Shown here in pieces: positions 27,900 through 36,616 of a stretch of 49,256 nt of DNA (positions within the stretch are counted from its first letter, which is position 1; each line of letters starts with the position of its first letter). The notes under the pieces are model-generated. The model ran no database searches and was not told the origin of the DNA. It saw only the letters and a program-made list of their open reading frames with translations. Origin of the DNA: Acidimicrobiaceae bacterium (GTDB lineage Bacteria; Actinomycetota; Acidimicrobiia; Acidimicrobiales; Ilumatobacteraceae); the NCBI GenBank assembly GCA_024641005.1, contig JAHEDX010000025.1, positions 1 to 49,256 of the forward strand, written 5' to 3'. The position numbers and the translations under genes were made by a program.

Positions 27900-28661
27900 G
27901 TGGGCCAGCACGCTTCGTTCTCACTCACCGACCACGAGCCGGTCTTCGCCGATGCCGTCGCCCTTCGAGCACACCGCAAGCGCCGGCTCGCACTGGCCTA
28001 CCGCTTGTTCGGAGCGCTGCACTGGGGTGAGCAAGGCGATGGACACATCTCGGCACGCGATCCCGACCACACCGACTGCTTCTGGTTGCTCCGTTACGGC
28101 GTCCCGTTCGGCAGCGCCACCGTTGCCGACCTCGTGCTGGTCGGCCCGGACGGCACCCTCGTCGAAGGTGACGGCGAGATCAATCCGGCTGCGTACTTCA
28201 TCCATTGGCCGGTCCACGAGGCACGTCCCGACATCGTGAGCGCAGTGCACACGCACACGCCGTACGGCACGCCGTGGTCGGCGTGCGCGATGCCGTTCTC
28301 GATGATCTGTCAGGAGGCGGTCGCGTTCCACGACAGCAACGCCGTCTTCGACGACGGCGAGGTCGACATCCAGGACGTCGACGGCGGAAAACGCATCGCT
28401 GCAGCGCTCGGCAACGCCAAGCTGGGAATTCTCCGCAACCATGGTTTGTTGACCGTCGGCTCCAACGTCGACGAAGCGATGGGCTGGTATCTGATGGCAG
28501 AACGCGTCGCCGAAGTGCACTGCAAGGCACCTCGCCCACAGCCGATCAGCGACGCCGACGCACGTCGCATCGCAGTGACGATCGCCTCCCCCGACCAGGG
28601 ATGGAAGACGTTCAATTGGACGCTCAGAGCACGGATTCCTGACCCGTCGGTCGTCGACTGA
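27900..28661 (+). CDS. Class II aldolase/adducin family protein
   Basis: A 253-residue member of the class II aldolase/adducin family (with L-fuculose-phosphate aldolase and L-ribulose-5-phosphate epimerase). These are zinc enzymes that cleave or isomerise sugar phosphates; many actinobacterial members have no known substrate. Zinc-binding residues are visible as HTHTPYGT and in LRNHGLLTVG. GDGHISARDP and INPAAYFIHW match the N-terminal part of the fold. The GTG start follows a -10 box by 8 bases. It is divergent from the ABC operon and convergent with nuoN2 (42-base gap, no clear terminator). Confidence 0.9.
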   Translation: MGQHASFSLTDHEPVFADAVALRAHRKRRLALAYRLFGALHWGEQGDGHISARDPDHTDCFWLLRYGVPFGSATVADLVLVGPDGTLVEGDGEINPAAYFIHWPVHEARPDIVSAVHTHTPYGTPWSACAMPFSMICQEAVAFHDSNAVFDDGEVDIQDVDGGKRIAAALGNAKLGILRNHGLLTVGSNVDEAMGWYLMAERVAEVHCKAPRPQPISDADARRIAVTIASPDQGWKTFNWTLRARIPDPSVVD

Positions 28662-28703
28662 CCAGCACCCGGTCGTGGCCGCGCCGCCGCTGTGTACCGC
28701 AGT

Positions 28704-30218
28704 TCAGCGGGCGTAGGTGGTGACGCTCTGGGCAGCGTCGAGCAACCATCCCGGCCAGACACCGATGAGGATGGTGAACGCGGCGGCGGCGGTGATCGCC
28801 AGGCCGGTCGACATTGGCACGGCCTCTCGGACGGTCGAGTCGTCACCTGCTTCGAGCCACGTGCTCACCATGATCCTCAGGTACAGATACGCCGCGATGA
28901 CTGCGGCCACCATCGCGATGATGGCGATGGCGTAGCTCTGCTCGGCGACGGCCGCCTGGATGACACCCCACTTCGCGATGAACCCGGACGTGAGGGGCAC
29001 ACCGGCCTGAGCGAGCAGGAAGATGGTCAGGGCCAGCGCGAGCGTCGGCCGCCGCGCAGCGAGACCCTTGAACGCATCGAGTGACGTATCGCCACCATTG
29101 CTGCGAGCCACGAGGGCAACTACGGCGAACGAACCCACGGTGAGCACCGAATACAGCAGGAGGTAGGTCAACACGCTCGGCATACCGTCGCCCAGCACGC
29201 GCTCGCCGGCATCGTGACCGGCGGCCTCGACCCCCACCAGGATGAACCCGGCGTGGCTGATCGACGAATACGCAAGCATCCGTTTGACATCGGTCTGCAC
29301 GACGGCCAACACCGAACCCACCACCAATGACAGCACAGCGAGCACCCAGATCGCCGGTCGCCAGTCGTCACGATGGAACGGCAGCGCGATCACCAATACG
29401 CGCAAGATCGCAGCGAACGCGGCCGCCTTGCCGACCGAGGCCATGAAGGCGGTGACATTGGTGGGCGCACCCTGATAGACGTCGGGTGTCCACACGTGGA
29501 ACGGCACCGCGGCAACCTTGAACCCGAGGCCGACGATCAACAGCGCGATACCGGCGAGCACGAGCGTGTCCTTGCCGTCCAGCAGCACCGACGTCTGGAA
29601 CGAGGTGATGATCTCACCGATGTTGGTCGACTGGGTACCGCCATAGACAAGGGCGATGCCGTACAGGAAGAATGCCGAGGCAAAGCCGCCGAGCACGAAA
29701 TACTTGATGCCCGACTCGCGGCTCGTCGGACGCTCTCGGTCCGAGGCGGCCAGCACGTACAGCGCCAGCGAGAGCGTTTCGAGACCGAGGAACAAGAGGA
29801 TCAGGTCGTTCGCCGAGCCCATCACGACACCACCGGTGGCAGCGATCAGGAACAGCGCATAGACCTCTGGTCCGTCTTTGCCGGCCCGGCGAAGTTCGTC
29901 ATCGGTCACCAACGCGACCAGAAAGGTCGCTGCACAGATCGTGATGGTGATCATCTGAGCGAACGTGTCGAACGCCAGCGCGCCACCGACCAGCGTCGAG
30001 ACCCCGTTGTCGGTGACGTCATTCCACTGCAGCAGCGCCAACGCTCCTGCGACGGCCGCGGTGAGCGCCGCGACGTAGGCGTACAGTCCTCGCGGCCACC
30101 TCGGTGTGAGTGCGCCGACGACCAACAGCAGCAACGCCCCGCTGACGAGGGCGATGATCGGACTGAGGTGGTACCACTCGACATCAGGGGCGAGGAAGAC
30201 GTCGTCCTGAGCGATCAT
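28704..30218 (-). CDS. nuoN: NADH-quinone oxidoreductase subunit N, set 2
   Basis: A 504-residue antiporter-like membrane subunit, the last gene of the complete complex I set. Signatures are VAAVPFHVWTPDVYQGAPTNVTAF and MLAYSSISHAGFILVGVE. It is only moderately similar to NuoN of set 1. The ATG at 30218 overlaps the nuoM2 stop as ATGA. Confidence 0.96.
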   Translation of the reverse strand: MIAQDDVFLAPDVEWYHLSPIIALVSGALLLLVVGALTPRWPRGLYAYVAALTAAVAGALALLQWNDVTDNGVSTLVGGALAFDTFAQMITITICAATFLVALVTDDELRRAGKDGPEVYALFLIAATGGVVMGSANDLILLFLGLETLSLALYVLAASDRERPTSRESGIKYFVLGGFASAFFLYGIALVYGGTQSTNIGEIITSFQTSVLLDGKDTLVLAGIALLIVGLGFKVAAVPFHVWTPDVYQGAPTNVTAFMASVGKAAAFAAILRVLVIALPFHRDDWRPAIWVLAVLSLVVGSVLAVVQTDVKRMLAYSSISHAGFILVGVEAAGHDAGERVLGDGMPSVLTYLLLYSVLTVGSFAVVALVARSNGGDTSLDAFKGLAARRPTLALALTIFLLAQAGVPLTSGFIAKWGVIQAAVAEQSYAIAIIAMVAAVIAAYLYLRIMVSTWLEAGDDSTVREAVPMSTGLAITAAAAFTILIGVWPGWLLDAAQSVTTYAR

Positions 30219-31792
30219 CCTTCGCCCTCCTCATGCGTGACTTCGTCGATGACGATGGTGGTGGGCTGCGGGGCCACGTGACCGGTCCTCGTTTCGACAT
30301 GGGCGATCAGCGCGTCGACGGCCGGCTCGATCCGCTCGAGCATCGGCTTGGGGTACACGCCGGTGAACACGATCACCCCGATGAAGGGCAGCAGCACGGC
30401 TGCTTCCTTCATCTTGAGTTCGGCGAACGTCTTGTTGTCGTCATCGGGTTCGCCGTGGAACACCCGTTGATACGCCCACAACAGGTAGAGCGCGGCAAGG
30501 ATCACGCCGGTCGCTGCGACCACCACGTACCAGCGGGCCGACAGGAAGGCGCCGATCAGGATCAGGTACTCGCCGACGAAGCCGTTCAGGCCCGGCACAC
30601 CGATCGACGACAGCATGACGATCATGAACGTCGCTGCAAAGATCGGGGCGACCGCCTGAATGCCCTTGAGGTCGGCGATCTGGCGGGTATGACGCCGCTC
30701 GTAGATCATGCCGACCAGCAGGAACAGCGCACCGGTGGAGACACCATGGTTGACCATCTGCATCACGGCACCGGTGAGGGCTTGCGAGGTGACGGCGAAG
30801 ATCCCCAAGACGATGAACCCGAGGTGGGCTACCGACGAGTACGCCACCAGGCGCTTGAGATCCTTTTGCATCGTGGCTGCGATGGCCCCGTAGATGATGC
30901 CGATGACGGCCAGGCTCAGCCAGAGGTGGCGACTCCACAGCGACGCCTCGGGAAACAGGTACAGGCCGAATCGCAACAAACCGTACGTACCGAGCTTCAG
31001 CATCACGCCGGCGAGCACGACGGAGCCCGCGGTGGGCGCCTGGGTGTGGGCATCGGGAAGCCAGGTGTGCAGTGGGAAGATCGGGACCTTGACCGCGAAC
31101 GCCACCGCGAACCCGAAGAACAGCCAACGTCCCGTGGACGCGGCGAAGCTTGCATGTTCGGCGATCTCGACCAGGTCGAACGTGACATGGCCCACACCGT
31201 TGCGGCTGGCGATGAAGACCGTCGCGATGATGGACACCAGCATGAACGCCGAGCCGATCATCGTGTAGAGGAAGAACTTGGTGGCCGCCTGCACGCGTCC
31301 CTCGTAGCCCCATCCGCCGATCAGGAAGTACATCGGGACCAGGACGATCTCGAAGAAGACGAAGAACAGGAACAGGTCGAGGCTGAGGAACGAGCCCATC
31401 ACTCCGGCTTCGAGGAGGAGCAGCCACGCGAAATATGGCTTGTCCCTGGCCGGGTCGTCGTTATGGGGATCGATGCCAAGGATGGCGAGCGGGAACAGCA
31501 CCCCGGTGAGCACGATCAGGAACAGCGAGATGCCGTCGACACCGAGATGCCACGAGATGCCCCACTGCTCGATCCACGTGTGTTTCGAGACGAACTGGAA
31601 GCCGGTCGCGTGACCATCGAACTCGGCGACGAGCCACACGCTCATGGCACCGGTGACGATCGAACTGACAGCTGCGACCAGCTTCATGTATTCGGGGCGT
31701 CGCTTGGACAACAACGTGATGAGGAGCGCTCCGGCAACCGGTACGAACACCAGCATCGACAGGATCGGGAACGCGAGTGTGCCGCCGTGCAT
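30215..31792 (-). CDS. nuoM: NADH-quinone oxidoreductase subunit M, set 2
   Basis: A 525-residue proton-channel subunit. Signatures are HLGVDGISLFLIVLTG, FFVFFEIVLVPMYFLIGGWG, HTWLPDAHTQAPTAGSVVL and LKLGTYGLLRFG. The ATG at 31792 overlaps the nuoL2 stop as TGATG; about 100 extra upstream codons in the same frame lie within nuoL2 and are Arg-rich, so they are not used. Confidence 0.96.
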   Translation of the reverse strand: MHGGTLAFPILSMLVFVPVAGALLITLLSKRRPEYMKLVAAVSSIVTGAMSVWLVAEFDGHATGFQFVSKHTWIEQWGISWHLGVDGISLFLIVLTGVLFPLAILGIDPHNDDPARDKPYFAWLLLLEAGVMGSFLSLDLFLFFVFFEIVLVPMYFLIGGWGYEGRVQAATKFFLYTMIGSAFMLVSIIATVFIASRNGVGHVTFDLVEIAEHASFAASTGRWLFFGFAVAFAVKVPIFPLHTWLPDAHTQAPTAGSVVLAGVMLKLGTYGLLRFGLYLFPEASLWSRHLWLSLAVIGIIYGAIAATMQKDLKRLVAYSSVAHLGFIVLGIFAVTSQALTGAVMQMVNHGVSTGALFLLVGMIYERRHTRQIADLKGIQAVAPIFAATFMIVMLSSIGVPGLNGFVGEYLILIGAFLSARWYVVVAATGVILAALYLLWAYQRVFHGEPDDDNKTFAELKMKEAAVLLPFIGVIVFTGVYPKPMLERIEPAVDALIAHVETRTGHVAPQPTTIVIDEVTHEEGEG

Positions 31793-33720
31793 CACATCAC
31801 CCCCCGGAAAATCACGAACCAGGCGAGCAGCAAGACGACGCCGACTCCCACGATCCCGGCGTAGTTGCGGACGTTGCCGGTCTGCGCCTTGCGGATCTCG
31901 CCCGCGGAACCGCGCACGAGCCTCGCCACCCCGTGGACCGCGCCGTCGACGACCGCCGAGTCGAACCAGGCGACCGCCTCGAAGGCCTTGCGACCGGGAC
32001 CACCCATGAAGGCACTGACGGTCTGGTCGTACTTCCAGCCCTCTTCGAGGAGCTGAGGCTCGACCGGCCGGAACCGCTTCCGCTGGTACACCAGCCACGC
32101 GAGCGCGATGCCGATGAGGCCGCTCGCGACGGCAATACCGATGAGGATCAATTTGTGCCCGTCAGCCCACGTTCCGGCGATATCTGCTTCGGCGAACTCG
32201 ATCACCGGCTCGGTCCAGTTCTCGAGCTGGTGCTGGGCTCCGCTGGGGACCCATCCGAACGACGGGAGCTGGATGAGACCACCAACGATCGCCAGACCGG
32301 CCAGGACGACCAGCGGGATCAGCATGATCGGCGGCGATTCGTGCGGTTTGAACTCACCGTGCGCGCCGTGTTCTTCCGCGTGGCTCTCCCACTTCGCTTC
32401 GCCGAAGAACACCATGATCACCTGTCGCGTCATGTAGTACGCCGTCAACAAGGCGGTCACGATGCCGATCACGTAGAGCGCGATGTTGTCGGCCAGCACG
32501 AACAGCAGGATCTCGTCTTTCGACCAGAAACCGGCGAACGGTGGGACGCCTGCGATCGCCAGCCACCCGACGATGAACGTGCCGGCCGTGATCGGCATGT
32601 ATCGGCGGATCTGCCCCATGCGCCGCATGTCCTGCTCGTGGTGCATCCCGTGGATGACCGAGCCGGCGCCGAGGAACAGGAGCGCCTTGAAGAAGGCGTG
32701 GGTCACCATGTGGAAGATCGCTGCGACATATGCGCCCGAGCCGATGGCGAGGAACATGTAGCCGAGTTGGCTGACCGTCGAATACGCGAGCACCTTCTTG
32801 ATGTCGTTCTGCGCGACCGCAATCGATGCCGCGAACAGCGCCGTGAGCGCGCCTATCCACGCGATCACCTGCGGCGCCCAGACGGCCGAGGCCTCGAGCA
32901 CCGGGCTGACGCGGGTCATGAGGAACACGCCCGCCGTCACCATCGTGGCGGCGTGGATCAGAGCGGAGACCGGGGTCGGACCCTCCATCGCGTCGGGCAA
33001 CCAGAGGTACAGCGGCAGCTGGGCGCTCTTGCCGACCGCACCGACGAACAGCAACATGGCGATCGCGGTTGCGGTGGACCGGGCGAGGGCCCCGCTCTCG
33101 GCGGCGCCGTTCAATGCCGAGTAGCTGACCGACCCGATCGCCTGGAAGCTCCAGAACATCGCGAGCATCACGCCCCAGTCACCGACCCGGTTGGTGATGA
33201 ACGCCTTCTTGCCCGCCGTTGCCGCCGAATCCCTGGTGTGCCAGAACGAGATCAAGAAGTACGAGCAGGTTCCGACCCCCTCCCACCCGAGGAACGTGAC
33301 GAGCAGGTTCTCGCCGAGGACGAGCACCACCATCGACGTGACGAACAGGTTCATGTAGAGGAAGAACTTCGAGAACTTGGGGTCGCCGTGCATGTAACCC
33401 ACCGCGTACAGGTGGATGAGGAAACCGACTCCGGTGACGAACAAACACATCGTGAGGCTGAGCGGGTCGGCCAGGAAGGCCATGTCGATGTGCAGCGACG
33501 AAACCGGCACCCACGAGAACAGCACCTCGACGTGTTGACGTTCTTCGGCGGGCATCGTTCGCAGATCGAAGAACGCTCCCACGGCGACGACGAAGGACGC
33601 CAACACCATGGTCGCCGCGAGATAGCCGGCCTTCGGATCGCCGAGTCGCCTGCCGAACAGCAGGATCAACAAGAACCCGGCCAAGGGAAATGCTGGAATC
33701 AACCAGATGACTTCGAGCAT
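31792..33720 (-). CDS. nuoL: NADH-quinone oxidoreductase subunit L, set 2
   Basis: A 642-residue NuoL of normal length. Core segments are LVTFLGWEGVGTCSYFLISFW, LPLYLWLPDAMEGPTPVSAL and NDIKKVLAYSTVSQLGYMFLA. It has only a short His/Glu-containing loop (EHGAHGEFKPHE) where NuoL1 has its long insert. The C-terminal lateral helix region ends near residue 640. It starts three bases after the nuoK2 stop. Confidence 0.96.
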   Translation of the reverse strand: MLEVIWLIPAFPLAGFLLILLFGRRLGDPKAGYLAATMVLASFVVAVGAFFDLRTMPAEERQHVEVLFSWVPVSSLHIDMAFLADPLSLTMCLFVTGVGFLIHLYAVGYMHGDPKFSKFFLYMNLFVTSMVVLVLGENLLVTFLGWEGVGTCSYFLISFWHTRDSAATAGKKAFITNRVGDWGVMLAMFWSFQAIGSVSYSALNGAAESGALARSTATAIAMLLFVGAVGKSAQLPLYLWLPDAMEGPTPVSALIHAATMVTAGVFLMTRVSPVLEASAVWAPQVIAWIGALTALFAASIAVAQNDIKKVLAYSTVSQLGYMFLAIGSGAYVAAIFHMVTHAFFKALLFLGAGSVIHGMHHEQDMRRMGQIRRYMPITAGTFIVGWLAIAGVPPFAGFWSKDEILLFVLADNIALYVIGIVTALLTAYYMTRQVIMVFFGEAKWESHAEEHGAHGEFKPHESPPIMLIPLVVLAGLAIVGGLIQLPSFGWVPSGAQHQLENWTEPVIEFAEADIAGTWADGHKLILIGIAVASGLIGIALAWLVYQRKRFRPVEPQLLEEGWKYDQTVSAFMGGPGRKAFEAVAWFDSAVVDGAVHGVARLVRGSAGEIRKAQTGNVRNYAGIVGVGVVLLLAWFVIFRGVM

Positions 33721-33723
33721 GGG

Positions 33724-34050
33724 TTATCCCTTGAGCTCCGCGAGATCGTCGGCCGTCGCGCCGGGTCGGCGCCGGAGGATCGAGATGATGATGCCGAGCC
33801 CGACGACCACTTCGGCCGCAGCGACCACCATCACGAAGAACACGGCGGTCTGGCCGTCGATGTTGCCGAAGCGCACAGCGAGGGCGACGAAGGTGAGGTT
33901 GACGGCATTGAGCATCAGCTCGATGCACATGAACATGATCAACGGGTTCCGGCGTACCAACAAGCCGGTGGCGCCGATTCCGAACAGGACGGCGCCGAGG
34001 ACGAGGTAATAGGTGGTGGTCGGCACCACGGTGGCAAGCATCGACGCCAT
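33724..34050 (-). CDS. nuoK: NADH-quinone oxidoreductase subunit K, set 2
   Basis: About 108 residues, three helices. Conserved glutamates lie in [18 protein letters not shown] and [18 protein letters not shown] 34050 has GGAG 9 bases upstream and overlaps (TGATG) the stop of a 10-codon bridging ORF; GTG 34053 and ATG 34041 are alternatives. Confidence 0.95.
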   Translation of the reverse strand: MASMLATVVPTTTYYLVLGAVLFGIGATGLLVRRNPLIMFMCIELMLNAVNLTFVALAVRFGNIDGQTAVFFVMVVAAAEVVVGLGIIISILRRRPGATADDLAELKG

Positions 34051-34082
34051 CACGATCCGCTCCGGGAGATCCGCACGATCAT
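34050..34082 (-). CDS. Bridging mini-ORF between nuoJ2 and nuoK2 (10 aa)
   Basis: The reading [10 protein letters not shown] fills the 28-base gap exactly. Its ATG overlaps the nuoJ2 stop as ATGA and its TGA overlaps the nuoK2 ATG as TGATG. It spans the nuoK2 ribosome site. It may not yield a functional peptide. Confidence 0.4.
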   Translation of the reverse strand: MIVRISRSGS

Positions 34083-34600
34083 GACTGGCTGTCCTTCTTC
34101 TCCTTGCGCGTCAACAGCACGGTGCCGGCGACCGCCACGATCAGCAGGATCGAGGTGAACTCGAACGCGAACACGTGGTCGCTGAACAGGTTGCGTGCCA
34201 GCGCCTGGATGTTCTGGTCGCCGCTCGCATCGAGGGGCACTCCTTCGATGATCGTGTCCTTGGCCCGAGCGATCGCGGCGATCAGGAGCCCGGAGACACC
34301 CACACCGACGACCACTGCGAGCGGCCGCTGGATCGGGAACGGCTCGATCGACAGATCCTCCGACTTGTCGACGCCGAGCAACATGATCACGAAGAGGAAC
34401 AGCACGACGATGGCGCCGGCGTACACGATGACCTGTACAGCAGCGAGGAAGTGGGCGCCGAGTGCCACGAAGTGCACCGCGATCCCGAACAAGGTCAGCA
34501 CCAGCGACATGGCAGCGTGCACCGGGTTCGATCGCAGGATCACCCCGACAGCGCCGGCGATCACCATCGCGGTGGCGAGGATGAAGACGAGGAGGTCCAT
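34079..34600 (-). CDS. nuoJ: NADH-quinone oxidoreductase subunit J, set 2
   Basis: A 173-residue, five-helix membrane subunit. The conserved segment is [24 protein letters not shown]. The ATG at 34600 overlaps the stop of a 38-codon ORF as TGATG, with GGGAGG 9 bases upstream. The longer open frame to 34789 is Arg- and Pro-rich and overlaps nuoI2; it is rejected. The C-terminus is basic ([11 protein letters not shown]). Confidence 0.95.
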   Translation of the reverse strand: MDLLVFILATAMVIAGAVGVILRSNPVHAAMSLVLTLFGIAVHFVALGAHFLAAVQVIVYAGAIVVLFLFVIMLLGVDKSEDLSIEPFPIQRPLAVVVGVGVSGLLIAAIARAKDTIIEGVPLDASGDQNIQALARNLFSDHVFAFEFTSILLIVAVAGTVLLTRKEKKDSQS

Positions 34601-34716
34601 CAGGCATCGCCTCCCGGACGGTTCACGGAACCGGGTGTGTCGTTGCCGGCGCCACCCACCGCGCCGTCGATGATCGAACCGCGGCGAGCGCGCAGACCGG
34701 GGTCGAGGAGGGTCAT
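34600..34716 (-). CDS. Bridging small ORF between nuoI2 and nuoJ2 (38 aa)
   Basis: A 38-codon ORF starting [20 protein letters not shown] and ending with a Gly/Pro/Asn-rich tail. Its ATG overlaps the nuoI2 stop as ATGA and is preceded by a full AGGAGG site with a 7-base spacer. Its TGA overlaps the nuoJ2 ATG as TGATG, and the nuoJ2 ribosome site lies in its last codons. It is soluble and basic near residues 8-12. I know of no family. It could be a small accessory protein of complex I or a translation relay; this is the best candidate of the six for a real product. Confidence 0.55.
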   Translation of the reverse strand: MTLLDPGLRARRGSIIDGAVGGAGNDTPGSVNRPGGDA

Positions 34717-35372
34717 CGGTCTGCCTCCTGCTGAGGAGGTTCGGGGTTCCGCTCCCCGTGACCGAGCTCGTTGCTCCACCCGACGACACCCCTGAACGTC
34801 GCGTCGCCGGAGGGCGACGTGGCGCGCATCCAGCCCGACGTCAGCTGGTCCTCGCCGTCGCGCCAGTCCTCCCACGGCATGTGCTGGGGTGTGCCCTGAT
34901 CGTCGACGAGCAGCTCCTTCTTCGTGTAGATCGCGTCCTGGCGATTGGTGAAACTGAACTCGAACAGCTTCGATTCGGTGATCGCTTCGGTGGGACATGC
35001 CTCGACGCAGAGGTCGCAGTGGATGCACCTCAGATAGTTGATCTCGTACACGAACCCGAACCGCTCACCGGGGGACGTGGGGTTCTCGGGATCGTTGTCG
35101 GCACCGCGCACATAGATGCACTTCGCCGGGCACACGCCGGCGCACAACTCGCACCCGATGCACTTCTCCATGCCGTCTTCGTAACGATTGAGCACGTGAC
35201 GTCCGTGCAGGCGCTCGGGCTTGGGGATCTTCTCGTCGTCGGAGACTTCGGGGTCGGTGCCCCGGCCCTTCTTCCTCGCGTACCGGCCACCCGAGTATTC
35301 GGTGGTCACCTGCTTGCCGCCGAACAGCCGGTGTTGGCGGATGGTGACTGCGAATCCGTCCAGATAACCCAT
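34713..35372 (-). CDS. nuoI: NADH-quinone oxidoreductase subunit I, set 2 (two 4Fe-4S clusters)
   Basis: A 219-residue subunit with both clusters: C71-x2-C74-x2-C77-x3-C81-P and C116-x2-C119-x2-C122-x3-C126-P. It is longer than NuoI1 (163) through a basic N-terminal stretch ([11 protein letters not shown]) and a C-terminal tail rich in polar residues. The ATG overlaps the nuoH2 stop (TGATG). The 38-codon ORF follows. Confidence 0.96.
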   Translation of the reverse strand: MGYLDGFAVTIRQHRLFGGKQVTTEYSGGRYARKKGRGTDPEVSDDEKIPKPERLHGRHVLNRYEDGMEKCIGCELCAGVCPAKCIYVRGADNDPENPTSPGERFGFVYEINYLRCIHCDLCVEACPTEAITESKLFEFSFTNRQDAIYTKKELLVDDQGTPQHMPWEDWRDGEDQLTSGWMRATSPSGDATFRGVVGWSNELGHGERNPEPPQQEADR

Positions 35373-36616
35373 CAGTACGCAGCCCCTTCACGTTCGCGGT
35401 TGCGCCGGCTCACGGTCAAGGCCGCGGTGAACAACAGATAAGCGAGCAGGAGCACGACCACACCGATCGCCGCCGTGACCATGACCGGGCCGAGGCCGTC
35501 ATACTTGTCGCGGGTCATCTGCAGGGCCGCCAGCACGAGGAACCAGCCGAGCGCAACGGGGATCAGCAGCTTCCATCCGAAGTCCATCAGCTGGTCGTAG
35601 CGAAGACGAGGAAGCGTGGCCCGGAACCAGACGTAGGCGTACAGGAATGCGAGCGTCTTGAGGAGCACCCAGAGCGTGCCCCCGAGGGGACCGGCCCAGC
35701 CGAAGATGTTGACCCCGCCCAACTCGAGCGGCTGCGGACCGCCGAGGAACAAGGTCACCATGATGCCGCTCATCGTGATCACGTTCATGAACTCTGCAAG
35801 GAAGAACAACGCGAACCGGATCGACGAGTATTCGGTGTTGAATCCGCCGACGAGCTCCTGCTCGGCTTCGACGAGGTCGAATGGAGGGCGGTTGAGTTCG
35901 GCGGTCATCGCGATCAGGAAGATGGCGAAGGGGATGAAGCCGGTGGCGACGATGTTCCAGTTTCCGAGGCTGTTCTGCCCGATCACGATGCCCGAGGTCG
36001 ACAGCGTTCCCGACATCAGCAGGACCGCGCCCAGGCTGAGGCCCAGTGCAGCCTCGTAGGAGATCATCTGGGCAGACGCGCGTACCGAACCGAGCAGTGG
36101 GTACTTCGAACCCGACGCCCACCCTGCGAGCATGATGCCGTAGACGCCGATCGAGCTGAGGGCCAGGACGAGCAGGATGCCGATCGGCGGATCGATCAGC
36201 TGGATCCGAGTGGTCTCGCCGAACCATGTGACGGTGCCATCGTGCCCGTTGGAGAAGTCACCGCCGAGCGGGATCACCGACCAGAGCAAGAAGGCCGGAA
36301 CGAACGCCAGGAACGGCGCCAACCGGAACACCCATTTGTCGGCCTTCTCGGGAAGCAGGTCCTCCTTGAAGAACAACTTGGTCCCATCGGCCAGGGTCTG
36401 CAGCAAACCGAACGGGCCGGCCTTGTTGGGCCCGATTCGGTTCTGCATGCCCGACACGATCTTGCGCTCGAACCACACCATCAGCATCGTCGCGACCAGG
36501 CCGATCACGAAGATCGCCAGCACCTTGGCAGCGACGATCGCGAGGACCTTCCACCACCATTTGTCGGTGTCGAGCATGGGATCGGCGGCGAGCACCGTGG
36601 CAATCATCGTGATCAT
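35372..36616 (-). CDS. nuoH: NADH-quinone oxidoreductase subunit H, set 2
   Basis: A 414-residue quinone-cavity subunit. Signatures are [20 protein letters not shown] and [20 protein letters not shown] followed by NTEYSSIRF, the canonical form of the family motif. It is about 60 residues longer than NuoH1, mostly at the ends. The ATG at 36616 overlaps the nuoG2 stop as ATGA. Confidence 0.96.
   Translation of the reverse strand: MITMIATVLAADPMLDTDKWWWKVLAIVAAKVLAIFVIGLVATMLMVWFERKIVSGMQNRIGPNKAGPFGLLQTLADGTKLFFKEDLLPEKADKWVFRLAPFLAFVPAFLLWSVIPLGGDFSNGHDGTVTWFGETTRIQLIDPPIGILLVLALSSIGVYGIMLAGWASGSKYPLLGSVRASAQMISYEAALGLSLGAVLLMSGTLSTSGIVIGQNSLGNWNIVATGFIPFAIFLIAMTAELNRPPFDLVEAEQELVGGFNTEYSSIRFALFFLAEFMNVITMSGIMVTLFLGGPQPLELGGVNIFGWAGPLGGTLWVLLKTLAFLYAYVWFRATLPRLRYDQLMDFGWKLLIPVALGWFLVLAALQMTRDKYDGLGPVMVTAAIGVVVLLLAYLLFTAALTVSRRNREREGAAY

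Noticed and set aside
18277..28661. Horizontally acquired island between the two complex I loci
   Set aside because: No integrase, tRNA edge, direct repeats or change of base composition is visible; the genes share the promoter and overlap style of the rest.
31777..34158. Plus-strand open frame of 793 codons
   Set aside because: Antisense to nuoL2, nuoK2 and nuoJ2 with the same His/Arg/Asp-rich shadow composition. The minus-strand products are clear complex I subunits.
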